A DNA stretch of 16,111 bases from JBCAWW01 sp039024315 (lineage in GTDB: Bacteria; Bacteroidota; Bacteroidia; J057), in assembly GCA_039024315.1 (NCBI GenBank), contig JBCCQN010000189.1, forward strand, positions 1 through 16,111. The letters are read 5' to 3'. A program made the position numbers and the translations under genes. Every line of letters begins with the position of its first letter. The first letter of the stretch is position 1. Below, piece after piece: positions 1 through 5,988 of the stretch. The notes beneath the pieces were generated by a model that was given only the letters and a program-made list of their open reading frames with translations, searched no databases and was not told where the DNA came from.

Positions 1-20
1 TAGGTTAAACGCATTAAAAT
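1..20. repeat. Left terminal inverted repeat of the IS
   Basis: The sequence taggttaaacgcattaaaat is the reverse complement of positions 1161-1180 with one mismatch, at base 15 of the repeat. The TAA stop codon of the transposase (14-16 on the complement) lies inside it, so this repeat is under both coding and transposase-binding constraint. Confidence 0.9.
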
Positions 21-1129
21 TGGTTTTGCAGAGATTGTAGGATTTTGAGGAGGAAATCTTCGTTCCAAGCCGCCCTTTTTCTGAGCTTTTTGAGGCTAGT
101 GCCTTTAGTTTTGTGTTGCAAGAGCAACTGTAAGGCCATTTTTCTGGTTGTGGCCATATTTTCGGGTCCGTTTCCCTCTCGGACTCGTTGGCGATCCTCT
201 AAGAAGACGACATCCAGATACCAATGTAATTGGTTCTCAATGCTCCAATGCGATCGGGTTGCTTGTGCAAACTGTTGGGCCGAGAAATCAGCACTGCTGA
301 TGTAAAAGCGGGTTTTGTTAGCCACTTCCTCTTTTCCATTCTTGAAGCTTCTTTGATAGTGAACCATGATCATTGACCGACAATCGGGCCAGGAATGGAG
401 TGCATCGATAAAACGGAGATCTTGACAAACAAAGGTCGTTCTTGTTTCGATTCGTCCACCTACATAATCGGTTTGATGATCTTTTTCCCAGCGATCCTTA
501 TGCCGAATCATCCACTCCGAAACCTGTTCATAGAGTGCCTTTTGGTTCTTTTTCAACGCGAATAAATACTCCCCTTCTTTGGCTCTGATCTGTCGAGCAA
601 ACTTTTCATGCGTACCCATTGCATCAATGCTTACCAGCGTTCCATTCAGATCAATGTCCTCCAAAATTGCAGGAATCGCGGTCTTTTCGTTGCTCTTGGC
701 ATCCACCTTGACCTGCCCCAGACTTAAACAATGCTCGGCCACCCAGGCGCTGACCAGACATAAGCCTGAAGTCCGTTTGCCTCGTCTGGCCGTAGCCCGA
801 AGTACCTTCCCATCAATGTTGATTTGAAGACCAGATAGGGAGGCAACGATCTGCTCAGACCAACGGCGTAAACACTGCTCAAATGACACCTGATCCATGA
901 AGCGGAACACTCGATTAAAGGTGTCGTGGGAGGGAATCCCATTTTCTAGCGCGAGAAATGTCCTTAAAAAATCTTCCTTCTGACGTCCGTATTCTGCAAT
1001 ATCTTCATAATCCTCAGCACCGGCCAGAACGGCACACAAGCTGATCACCAAAATATTGCTCAAACGGTAACTGGTACGGCCAGCTACACGGAAATCAGGA
1101 ATCTCATCAAAAATTTCGCTTAGTTTCAT
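14..1129 (-). CDS. ISAs1-family DDE transposase
   Basis: This 371-residue protein catalyses cut-and-paste or copy-type movement of the surrounding IS. The N-terminal part (about residues 5-90) resembles the transposase-associated domain seen before the catalytic core in this family. The catalytic triad is visible as D106 in the IDGK motif, D169 in SIDAMG, and E299 in the HWSIEN motif, which is followed by LHWYLDVVF and ED as is typical of ISAs1/H-repeat transposases. Length equals the usual family length, and there is no frameshift or stop, so the enzyme is probably functional. The ATG at 1127-1129 is preceded directly by a G-rich Shine-Dalgarno-like stretch (AGGGGG), which lies in a potential hairpin (1131-1152). 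The stop codon falls inside the left terminal repeat. It is transcribed away from the glycosyltransferase gene. Confidence 0.95.
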   Translation of the reverse strand: MKLSEIFDEIPDFRVAGRTSYRLSNILVISLCAVLAGAEDYEDIAEYGRQKEDFLRTFLALENGIPSHDTFNRVFRFMDQVSFEQCLRRWSEQIVASLSGLQINIDGKVLRATARRGKRTSGLCLVSAWVAEHCLSLGQVKVDAKSNEKTAIPAILEDIDLNGTLVSIDAMGTHEKFARQIRAKEGEYLFALKKNQKALYEQVSEWMIRHKDRWEKDHQTDYVGGRIETRTTFVCQDLRFIDALHSWPDCRSMIMVHYQRSFKNGKEEVANKTRFYISSADFSAQQFAQATRSHWSIENQLHWYLDVVFLEDRQRVREGNGPENMATTRKMALQLLLQHKTKGTSLKKLRKRAAWNEDFLLKILQSLQNQF

Positions 1130-1130
1130 C

Positions 1131-1152
1131 CCCCTAAGCTAAGACTTTGGGG
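1131..1152 (-). promoter_or_regulatory. Hairpin that could sequester the transposase RBS
   Basis: Positions 1131-1138 (cccctaag) and 1145-1152 (ctttgggg) pair with one T-T mismatch around a 6-nt loop. On the transposase mRNA strand the 3' arm is CTTAGGGG, the likely ribosome binding site, ending two bases before the ATG. Hiding the start site in RNA structure is a known way for IS elements to limit transposase expression from outside transcripts. The role here is inferred from position alone. Confidence 0.45.
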
Positions 1153-1160
1153 AATTCAGT

Positions 1161-1180
1161 ATTTTGATGCGTTTAACCTA
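1161..1180. repeat. Right terminal inverted repeat of the IS
   Basis: The sequence attttgatgcgtttaaccta pairs with positions 1-20 at 19 of 20 bases. It marks the IS border on the transposase 5' side. Beyond it begins the 52-bp leader of the glycosyltransferase gene. Confidence 0.9.
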
Positions 1181-1232
1181 GCAACTCATAAGACATCTTC
1201 CTACTATCAGCCTTATTCTCTAAATTGCGCGC

Positions 1233-2498
1233 ATGAAAAAAATCGTATGCTTTGGTCCAGGCCCCATGTTCAAAGGCGGGATCGCTAATTATAATACTGC
1301 CCTTGCCAAAGCACTTGATAAGATGCCTGATACAGAGGTTCATATCGTCTCTTGGACCCAACAATATCCGGCGATTATACCGCGAGATTTTATTGATCGC
1401 TCCAGTAAAGAAAGCTTTTTAGAAGGTACAGATATCAAGGTTACCTATCTAACCAATTATAATAAGCCAGGTACTTGGAAGGATACTTTTCGCTTCATTC
1501 GCGACTTACAGCCGGATAAGGTCATCTTTCAATGGGCGATTGCTTTACAAGGCTTACCAATGGGTCGGATCGCTCGTATGCTCAAAAAGCATACGGACAT
1601 TGAGGTATTGTTTGACGTGCATGTACTTGTACAAAAAGAAGCGAGCGTTTTAGATAAATACTTCAGCCGCTACGGCCTCAAAACTGCCGACACCTATATC
1701 GTCCATGCCTATAAGACAGCCGATGAATTAAAGGCGATTTTCCCGAATCAAGCTTTTGTAACCAATGAAACGGGCAAGCGAGCTAAGGAGGAAAAAACGA
1801 TCGTAAAGCTTTATCACCCAGTCTACAATCTATTCCAGCCAGATCCGGACTTTGATGTTACAGGCAAGAAAGAAGCTTTAGGTCTCAAAAAACATGTATT
1901 CCTCTTTTTTGGCTTTATTAGAAAGTACAAGGGTCTCCACAATGTGATCCCAGCTTTTGCAAAGGTTAGAGCCCAAAGAGATGATGTGAGCTTATTGGTA
2001 GTAGGGGAATCATTTTGGCAAACGCTCGATGATAGCAAGTGGTCCACCCGCCTTAAAAATGCGCTTTTTGGGATTGCTAAGAAGCTATTTCTACGCAAAA
2101 GCGATGATGAACGCTCTTACAATCCTCTTGCTTTGATCAAAGAATTAGGTTTGGAGTCTGACACTGTCTTGGTAAATGAGTTTGTCCCCAATGAGGAAGT
2201 GCATCAATACTTTCAGGTAAGCGATGCCATTTTGACTTACTATCTTACCGCTACCCCTAGCGGAGTAGAGTCTCTTGCCTATAATTTTGAAATGCCTGTT
2301 TTGGCTACCCGAGTGGGGCACTTTCCAGAGACGGTTACAGAAGGATTTAACGGCTATTTGGCAGAGCCTGAGGATGTAGCTTCAATGGCAGAGATGATGC
2401 TCAAGTTTATTGATGAGCCTATCCAGCGATCCAATGTCGCTAAGTCTGCTGAGAAAATGAGTTGGGAAAATTATGCGGCTTGTATCATGGCAGGCTAA
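1233..2498 (+). CDS. GT-B fold glycosyltransferase (GT4-like)
   Basis: This 421-residue cytoplasmic protein probably transfers a sugar from a nucleotide-sugar donor during polysaccharide or glycolipid synthesis; donor and acceptor cannot be read from the sequence. The N-terminal Rossmann half starts with a FGPGP turn and the GGIANYN acceptor-side loop (residues 15-21). The C-terminal half begins at the FGFIRKYKG motif (226-234), continues with a LLVVGES strand (254-260), and ends with TPSGVESLAYN and PVLATRVGHFPE (341-366), typical of the donor site. E346 corresponds to the second Glu of the EX7E motif; the first Glu position is not acidic. Residues 261-300 form a lysine-rich insertion between donor-domain strands. 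There is no signal peptide. The IS ends 52 bp upstream, so the original promoter or upstream gene may have been displaced. It converges on the response regulator gene with a 4-bp stop overlap. Confidence 0.85.
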   Translation: MKKIVCFGPGPMFKGGIANYNTALAKALDKMPDTEVHIVSWTQQYPAIIPRDFIDRSSKESFLEGTDIKVTYLTNYNKPGTWKDTFRFIRDLQPDKVIFQWAIALQGLPMGRIARMLKKHTDIEVLFDVHVLVQKEASVLDKYFSRYGLKTADTYIVHAYKTADELKAIFPNQAFVTNETGKRAKEEKTIVKLYHPVYNLFQPDPDFDVTGKKEALGLKKHVFLFFGFIRKYKGLHNVIPAFAKVRAQRDDVSLLVVGESFWQTLDDSKWSTRLKNALFGIAKKLFLRKSDDERSYNPLALIKELGLESDTVLVNEFVPNEEVHQYFQVSDAILTYYLTATPSGVESLAYNFEMPVLATRVGHFPETVTEGFNGYLAEPEDVASMAEMMLKFIDEPIQRSNVAKSAEKMSWENYAACIMAG

Positions 2499-2923
2499 AC
2501 GCGCTGAGGTTCAACTTTGCGAACACGCGACCAAAATTGTACGATGCTTTTTATGACTCGCACAAACTCGTCATAGTCAACGGGCTTAGTCACATAGCAA
2601 TTGGCATGTAGTGCGTAGCTAGAGTTAATATCATGTTGAGCCTCAGAAGTTGAGAAAACAATCACAGGGATGGTCCTAAGGTTGTTATTTTCTTTGACTT
2701 GTTTCAAGACATTTCTGCCATTGATCTTGGGAATGTTGAGGTCTAGCAAGACCAAATCTGGCCTAACAGCCTCCTGATATCCATCCTGTCTAAACAGAAA
2801 GCGGAGCGCATCCTCTCCATCACTTACTACATGTAGCGAATAATCCAGTATCCCTGTCTCTTTCAAGGCTTCTTTGGCTAACAAAATGTCGCCAGGATTA
2901 TCCTCCACTAATAAAATATTCAT
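2495..2923 (-). CDS. Single-domain response regulator, Rcp1/CheY-like
   Basis: The protein is a stand-alone receiver domain of 142 residues with no output domain. The acidic pair is E7-D8 in the LLVEDNPGD start motif, the phosphoacceptor is D61 in LLDLNIP, the switch residue is S91 in VFSTS, and the conserved lysine is K113 in VTKP. The GD after the VEDNP motif and the LDLNIPKINGR sequence match the Rcp1-type regulators that partner bacteriophytochrome and other hybrid histidine kinases; no kinase gene is in the window. I chose the ATG at 2921-2923 because the domain starts right there and GGAAGG precedes it. An in-frame ATG at 2990-2992 would add 23 residues with no family support. It probably signals by protein-protein contact instead of binding DNA. 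Confidence 0.88.
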   Translation of the reverse strand: MNILLVEDNPGDILLAKEALKETGILDYSLHVVSDGEDALRFLFRQDGYQEAVRPDLVLLDLNIPKINGRNVLKQVKENNNLRTIPVIVFSTSEAQHDINSSYALHANCYVTKPVDYDEFVRVIKSIVQFWSRVRKVEPQRV

Positions 2924-3075
2924 CCTTCCAGTATTACCCTCTAAATATGAAACTAGGTGTGTGTAGTCAATACAATGGTAAATATTATTCACAAACTTTC
3001 TAGTCAGCTTTTCCCCAAAGCCTTACAAGAAAATCACTGCAATAATCATGAAAAGATTGACAGAGAAACACCCCA

Positions 3076-3103
3076 TACGATAAAGTATATACGCATTATC
3101 GTA
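3076..3103. repeat. 8-bp inverted repeat downstream of the TonB receptor gene
   Basis: The arms tacgataa (3076-3083) and ttatcgta (3096-3103) pair perfectly around a 12-nt AT-rich loop. It lies 27 bp past the receptor stop codon and upstream of the response regulator. There is no T-tract in the leftward direction, so it is a poor intrinsic terminator. It could be an mRNA 3'-end structure or a protein site for the response regulator promoter. Function is unknown. Confidence 0.4.
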
Positions 3104-3129
3104 GGATTTTGATGCGATTGGAGGCGAAT

Positions 3130-5658
3130 TTATCTGATTTTTAGGATAATTCTAGCGTTAATCAAACGGGCAGAAAGATGGTTGGGCACCGCAAAGGAAT
3201 TATTTTGGAGGTCTTTTATCCAAACATGAGAGACTGTATTTTCTCTTTGCAGCAGATTAAAAAATTCAATCGTTGCCCAAAGGGACTCTAAACCATATGT
3301 CGGCGCATCTTTAGGACGATTGAAACGAAACTCTTTGCTAAAGCCAATGTCCACTCTATGATAAGCGGGAAAATCATAAGCAGTACGTGATTCAAAAGTA
3401 GCGGGAGGACCAAACCTCATCCCACTCCCATATACATAATTGACATGAACTTTATAGGTAGGGTTGATCGGCATCTCGTCCTGAAAATACATCGCAAAGG
3501 TGAAGCGCTGGTCAGTAGGACGGGGTACATAGCCTCTATCGTCTCCTCGGATATCTTCTTCAGTTTTCAATAAGCCGAAGCTTACCCAAGAGTCCACTCC
3601 CTTGATAAATTCACCGTTGATACGAGCATCAAATCCATAGGCATAGCCATCGGCTACTTCATCAGGATAATAGCGGATTCTTACATTTTGTACTTCGTAA
3701 GGAATGAGGTTGGACAATCGCTTATAGTAGGCATCTGAAGTTAGCAGAAAAGGCCGTCCCCAAGCTTCAAACTGGTACTCCATCCCGACAATGGCATGGA
3801 CTGATTGTTGGGGTTCTATATCAAGATTTAAAGAGCCATCGAAGCGTCTCAACTCTCTATAAAAAGGGGGTTGTTGGTAGACTCCTCCTGCAAGACGAAA
3901 ACGCAGGTAGGGATCGCCTTGTTGCCCTTTGAAAGCACTGATCAATAGCTGGGCGCGGGGACTAAACATCACTTTGTCTAAGAGGTCATAATAGACCAAA
4001 CGTGCTCCTGCAGTAAAGAGCACATTGCGATGCATCTGCCACTCATATTGCAGATAGGACTTGTATAGAGCAGAACTAAGCTGTATCTGACCTCTGATGG
4101 TCTCCACCAAACCAAATCGACCCAAAGTGTCCACTAAATATCCGGCCGAATCCAAGACCGAATACTCTTTTAGATTATCATCAAACTGCTGATACTGGTA
4201 TTTGAGCCCGAACAATATCCGATGAGTAGATCGGTTATCGCTTGTCCAACGCCCTTTCATTTGCGCACTTAGCACATTAGCCGTAAGGTAGTTTCTCGCG
4301 TGGCGGAACTCTGAACCAATACCAAGGTCAAACTCAGATTCCCCAAACTCATCAGAACCAAAATTAGTATTTACTTCTCCAAGTAGATAGCCACCTTCGA
4401 GATCAAATAGTTCACTTTCCTGGGTTTGAAATGCAGTTACAATATAATCGAAATTGAGGCGAGTAGAGGGGCGATGAGAAACCATCAGCGCTCCAAGACC
4501 AGTAGTATAAGTACTGATTTCTCGCCCCTCAAAAGCAACTCTTAAACGGAATGCCTGTTGGATAGTACCAAAGGTTGTTTCACGCCCAGTTGGCTCGAAT
4601 TCGTAACGATTTCGGGAGACAGCAAAAAAGGCCGTTAGCTTAAGTGTATTTTCTTTATAGTATTTGACATCAACAGTATCCCCTTCACTATTGATTTTAT
4701 ACTTGGGTAACTTCGCTCTAGTCTTGGGGGTGTAGGTAAACATTCCCTGATAATCCAAAAAGTTGGGGCGATAATCCCCCCTTGTTTCGAGACTATTGAG
4801 GAGATAGGAAGCAGAAAATCTACGAGCCCCCATGAGATAAGTGAAGCGCCCAGGCTGATCAGGTTCTTTTTTGTTTTTGCTCCGCCCCTCCATATGGATA
4901 TTATTGGTGATGATGCCAATTTCAGCGGTTGCTTTGAATTCTTTGGGGTCCTTATAAGTAATATCCAGTACAGAAGACATTTTATCCCCATACTGCGCGG
5001 CAAAACCGCCGGAACTAAACTGTAGCCCTTGGGCTAGATTGGGATTGGAAAAACCAAGCCCCTCTTGCTGGCCGGAACGAGCCAAAAAGGGTCGATAAAT
5101 TTCTATACCGTTGACATAAACGAGGTTTTCATCAAAGTTCCCTCCCCTAACCTGATACTGAGAGGAGAATTCATTATTTGTTGCCACCCCCGGCATGCCT
5201 TTGACAGCGGCTTCCAATGAAGTTACTAGTGGCATTTCTGGTATTTGTTCGATACTGATGGGCATAACCATCATTCCCTCACGTCCTTGGATTGAAGTAG
5301 GATCTTGCTGCCCTAGGATTTGCACCTCTTCTAGAGAACGGTCAAGCATTTTGATGGGCTCATCGTAAGTTCTTCCTGCCACTAAGCGAATCTCCAAAAT
5401 AGTTGTCTGAAAACTGGGGTGGCTAAACTCAATTTTATAAAGCTGATTATTTGCCGGCAAAGTGATAGAATAAGCACCATTGGTACTAGATCTACTACTA
5501 AAATCCGTACCCAAAGCTTTAACTAAAACATTGTCGATGGGCTTATTTAGCGGATCTATGACTTTGCCTTTGACAGTGGCAGTTTGTGCTGATACCGAGT
5601 GGAGCAGCATCAAAAAGGTCATCGCTAAAAGACTAGAAAGAATTGACTTAATTTTCAT
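3130..5658 (-). CDS. TonB-dependent outer-membrane receptor with CarboxypepD_reg-like domain
   Basis: This protein of 842 residues is an outer-membrane gate for energised uptake of a substrate that cannot be told from sequence. A signal peptide covers residues 1-24 with a likely cut after SVSA. Residues about 27-105 form the carboxypeptidase-regulatory-like beta-sandwich that is common in Bacteroidota receptors (start TATVKGKVID). The plug domain follows (about 125-235), with the QYQVRGGNFDENLVYVNGI stretch and the FSSGGFAAQYGDKMSSVLDI end motif. The remainder is the beta-barrel, with many alternating aromatic strands. No SusD partner is adjacent, so it is not a canonical SusCD pair. The listed start is ATG at 5656-5658; a GTG immediately before it would add one residue. 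A TAnnTTTG element lies only 6 bp upstream. It is divergent from oxyR. No stop codons or frameshifts are seen. Confidence 0.92.
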   Translation of the reverse strand: MKIKSILSSLLAMTFLMLLHSVSAQTATVKGKVIDPLNKPIDNVLVKALGTDFSSRSSTNGAYSITLPANNQLYKIEFSHPSFQTTILEIRLVAGRTYDEPIKMLDRSLEEVQILGQQDPTSIQGREGMMVMPISIEQIPEMPLVTSLEAAVKGMPGVATNNEFSSQYQVRGGNFDENLVYVNGIEIYRPFLARSGQQEGLGFSNPNLAQGLQFSSGGFAAQYGDKMSSVLDITYKDPKEFKATAEIGIITNNIHMEGRSKNKKEPDQPGRFTYLMGARRFSASYLLNSLETRGDYRPNFLDYQGMFTYTPKTRAKLPKYKINSEGDTVDVKYYKENTLKLTAFFAVSRNRYEFEPTGRETTFGTIQQAFRLRVAFEGREISTYTTGLGALMVSHRPSTRLNFDYIVTAFQTQESELFDLEGGYLLGEVNTNFGSDEFGESEFDLGIGSEFRHARNYLTANVLSAQMKGRWTSDNRSTHRILFGLKYQYQQFDDNLKEYSVLDSAGYLVDTLGRFGLVETIRGQIQLSSALYKSYLQYEWQMHRNVLFTAGARLVYYDLLDKVMFSPRAQLLISAFKGQQGDPYLRFRLAGGVYQQPPFYRELRRFDGSLNLDIEPQQSVHAIVGMEYQFEAWGRPFLLTSDAYYKRLSNLIPYEVQNVRIRYYPDEVADGYAYGFDARINGEFIKGVDSWVSFGLLKTEEDIRGDDRGYVPRPTDQRFTFAMYFQDEMPINPTYKVHVNYVYGSGMRFGPPATFESRTAYDFPAYHRVDIGFSKEFRFNRPKDAPTYGLESLWATIEFFNLLQRENTVSHVWIKDLQNNSFAVPNHLSARLINARIILKIR

Positions 5659-5664
5659 CACCTA

Positions 5665-5672
5665 CAAATATA
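5665..5672 (-). promoter_or_regulatory. Candidate -7 promoter element of the TonB receptor gene
   Basis: On the minus strand the sequence is TATATTTG, which fits the Bacteroidota -7 consensus TAnnTTTG exactly. A TTTTC stretch about 17 bp further upstream could serve as the -33 region. The element ends only 6 bp before the ATG, so a transcript starting at the normal distance would have almost no leader. The match may be chance in an AT-rich stretch. Confidence 0.4.
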
Positions 5673-5724
5673 CAGCAAAGCAATCTTTTGAAAAGGGGAA
5701 ATCGTATTCCCTTCTTACGACACT

Positions 5725-5740
5725 AGCGTTCTGCGCAGCA
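5725..5740 (+). repeat. GC-rich 16-bp element, copy 1
   Basis: The sequence agcgttctgcgcagca is identical to positions 5917-5932 and is an inverted near-match of 5809-5823. It is GC-rich in an AT-rich intergenic background. It could pair with copy 2 across a loop of about 68 nt. Confidence 0.6.
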
Positions 5741-5808
5741 ATAATAAATCTGATAAAGCTAAAGGACTGATTGTTTGCCGATGAGTTTGTGATGGTTTTT
5801 ATACGGCC

Positions 5809-5823
5809 GCTGCGCGGAACGCT
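5809..5823 (-). repeat. GC-rich element, copy 2 (inverted)
   Basis: The sequence gctgcgcggaacgct is the reverse complement of the first 15 bases of copies 1 and 3 with one mismatch. It lies roughly midway between them and could pair with either, forming mutually exclusive stems. Confidence 0.6.
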
Positions 5824-5916
5824 TAGCCCCCGATAATGTAGGAGGTTGTCTGATCTCCTTTACGGTCTATTGCATAAGCTGAATATAGGGGCGTATTGCA
5901 TACTCTTGATGAGACA

Positions 5917-5932
5917 AGCGTTCTGCGCAGCA
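5917..5932 (+). repeat. GC-rich 16-bp element, copy 3
   Basis: This is a perfect copy of 5725-5740 (agcgttctgcgcagca). It ends 8 bp before the oxyR operator-like dyad, so it lies in or just upstream of the -33 region of oxyR. Confidence 0.6.
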
Positions 5933-5940
5933 GCCTTATA

Positions 5941-5973
5941 ACTTATACAAATAATCTTTACATTTGTATAAGT
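5941..5973. promoter_or_regulatory. oxyR: Perfect 12-bp dyad, probable operator of oxyR
   Basis: The arms acttatacaaat (5941-5952) and atttgtataagt (5962-5973) are perfect reverse complements separated by 9 nt. The right arm covers the candidate -7 element of oxyR (5959-5966), so a protein bound here would block or reshape transcription. LysR-type regulators, including OxyR, commonly bind dyads upstream of their own genes and repress themselves, which makes OxyR the first candidate. The sequence is not a clear match to the E. coli OxyR site pattern. Another regulator binding dyads remains possible. Confidence 0.65.
5959..5966 (+). promoter_or_regulatory. oxyR: Candidate -7 promoter element of oxyR
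   Basis: TACATTTG fits the Bacteroidota -7 consensus TAnnTTTG exactly and ends 22 bp before the oxyR ATG, giving a short plausible leader. No clear TTTG -33 element is seen at the expected distance (the region reads ttata), which would suit an activated or regulated promoter. It lies partly within the dyad described at 5941-5973. Confidence 0.5.
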
Positions 5974-5988
5974 AATGCTTACTCAACA

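Larger units (their letters stand above)
1..1180 (-). mobile_element. Complete ISAs1-family insertion sequence
   Basis: The element is bounded by 20-bp terminal inverted repeats (1-20 and 1161-1180) that match at 19 of 20 positions. It carries one uninterrupted transposase gene that fills nearly the whole element, which is the usual ISAs1 layout and size of about 1.2 kb. The left end coincides with base 1 of the window, so the left copy of any target-site duplication lies outside; the right flank starts gcaactcata. The transposase stop codon lies inside the left repeat. Intact ends and an intact reading frame suggest a recent or still mobile copy. The family call comes from the transposase sequence and not from a database match of the ends. 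Confidence 0.9.
5659..5988. other. Divergent intergenic region between TonB receptor and oxyR
   Basis: This 330-bp stretch carries no convincing gene. It holds a candidate leftward promoter for the receptor at its left edge (5665-5672), three copies of a GC-rich element (5725-5740, 5809-5823 inverted, 5917-5932), and the oxyR promoter with a perfect dyad at its right edge (5941-5973). A 9-bp direct repeat, tattgcata, occurs at 5868-5876 and 5894-5902. A short stem aggag/ctcct lies around 5840-5860. Confidence 0.7.

Noticed and set aside
2924..2992. 23-residue N-terminal extension of the response regulator from an upstream ATG
   Set aside because: The receiver domain begins exactly at the downstream ATG, and the extension shows no family-like sequence.
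3076..3103. Inverted repeat as an intrinsic terminator of the TonB receptor gene
   Set aside because: No T-tract follows in the leftward direction and the stem is AT-rich, so I list it only as a repeat.
5480..5770. 96-codon plus-strand open frame over the TonB receptor 5' end
   Set aside because: It is antisense to the signal peptide and carboxypeptidase-regulatory domain, with no homolog pattern of its own.
5868..5902. 9-bp direct repeat tattgcata with 26-bp period
   Set aside because: Only two short copies in AT-rich DNA; chance is a sufficient explanation and it is not a CRISPR-like array.
5896..5988. 31-residue N-terminal extension of OxyR
   Set aside because: It would be translated from the promoter and dyad region; OxyR homologs start at the MTLVQLQY-type methionine.
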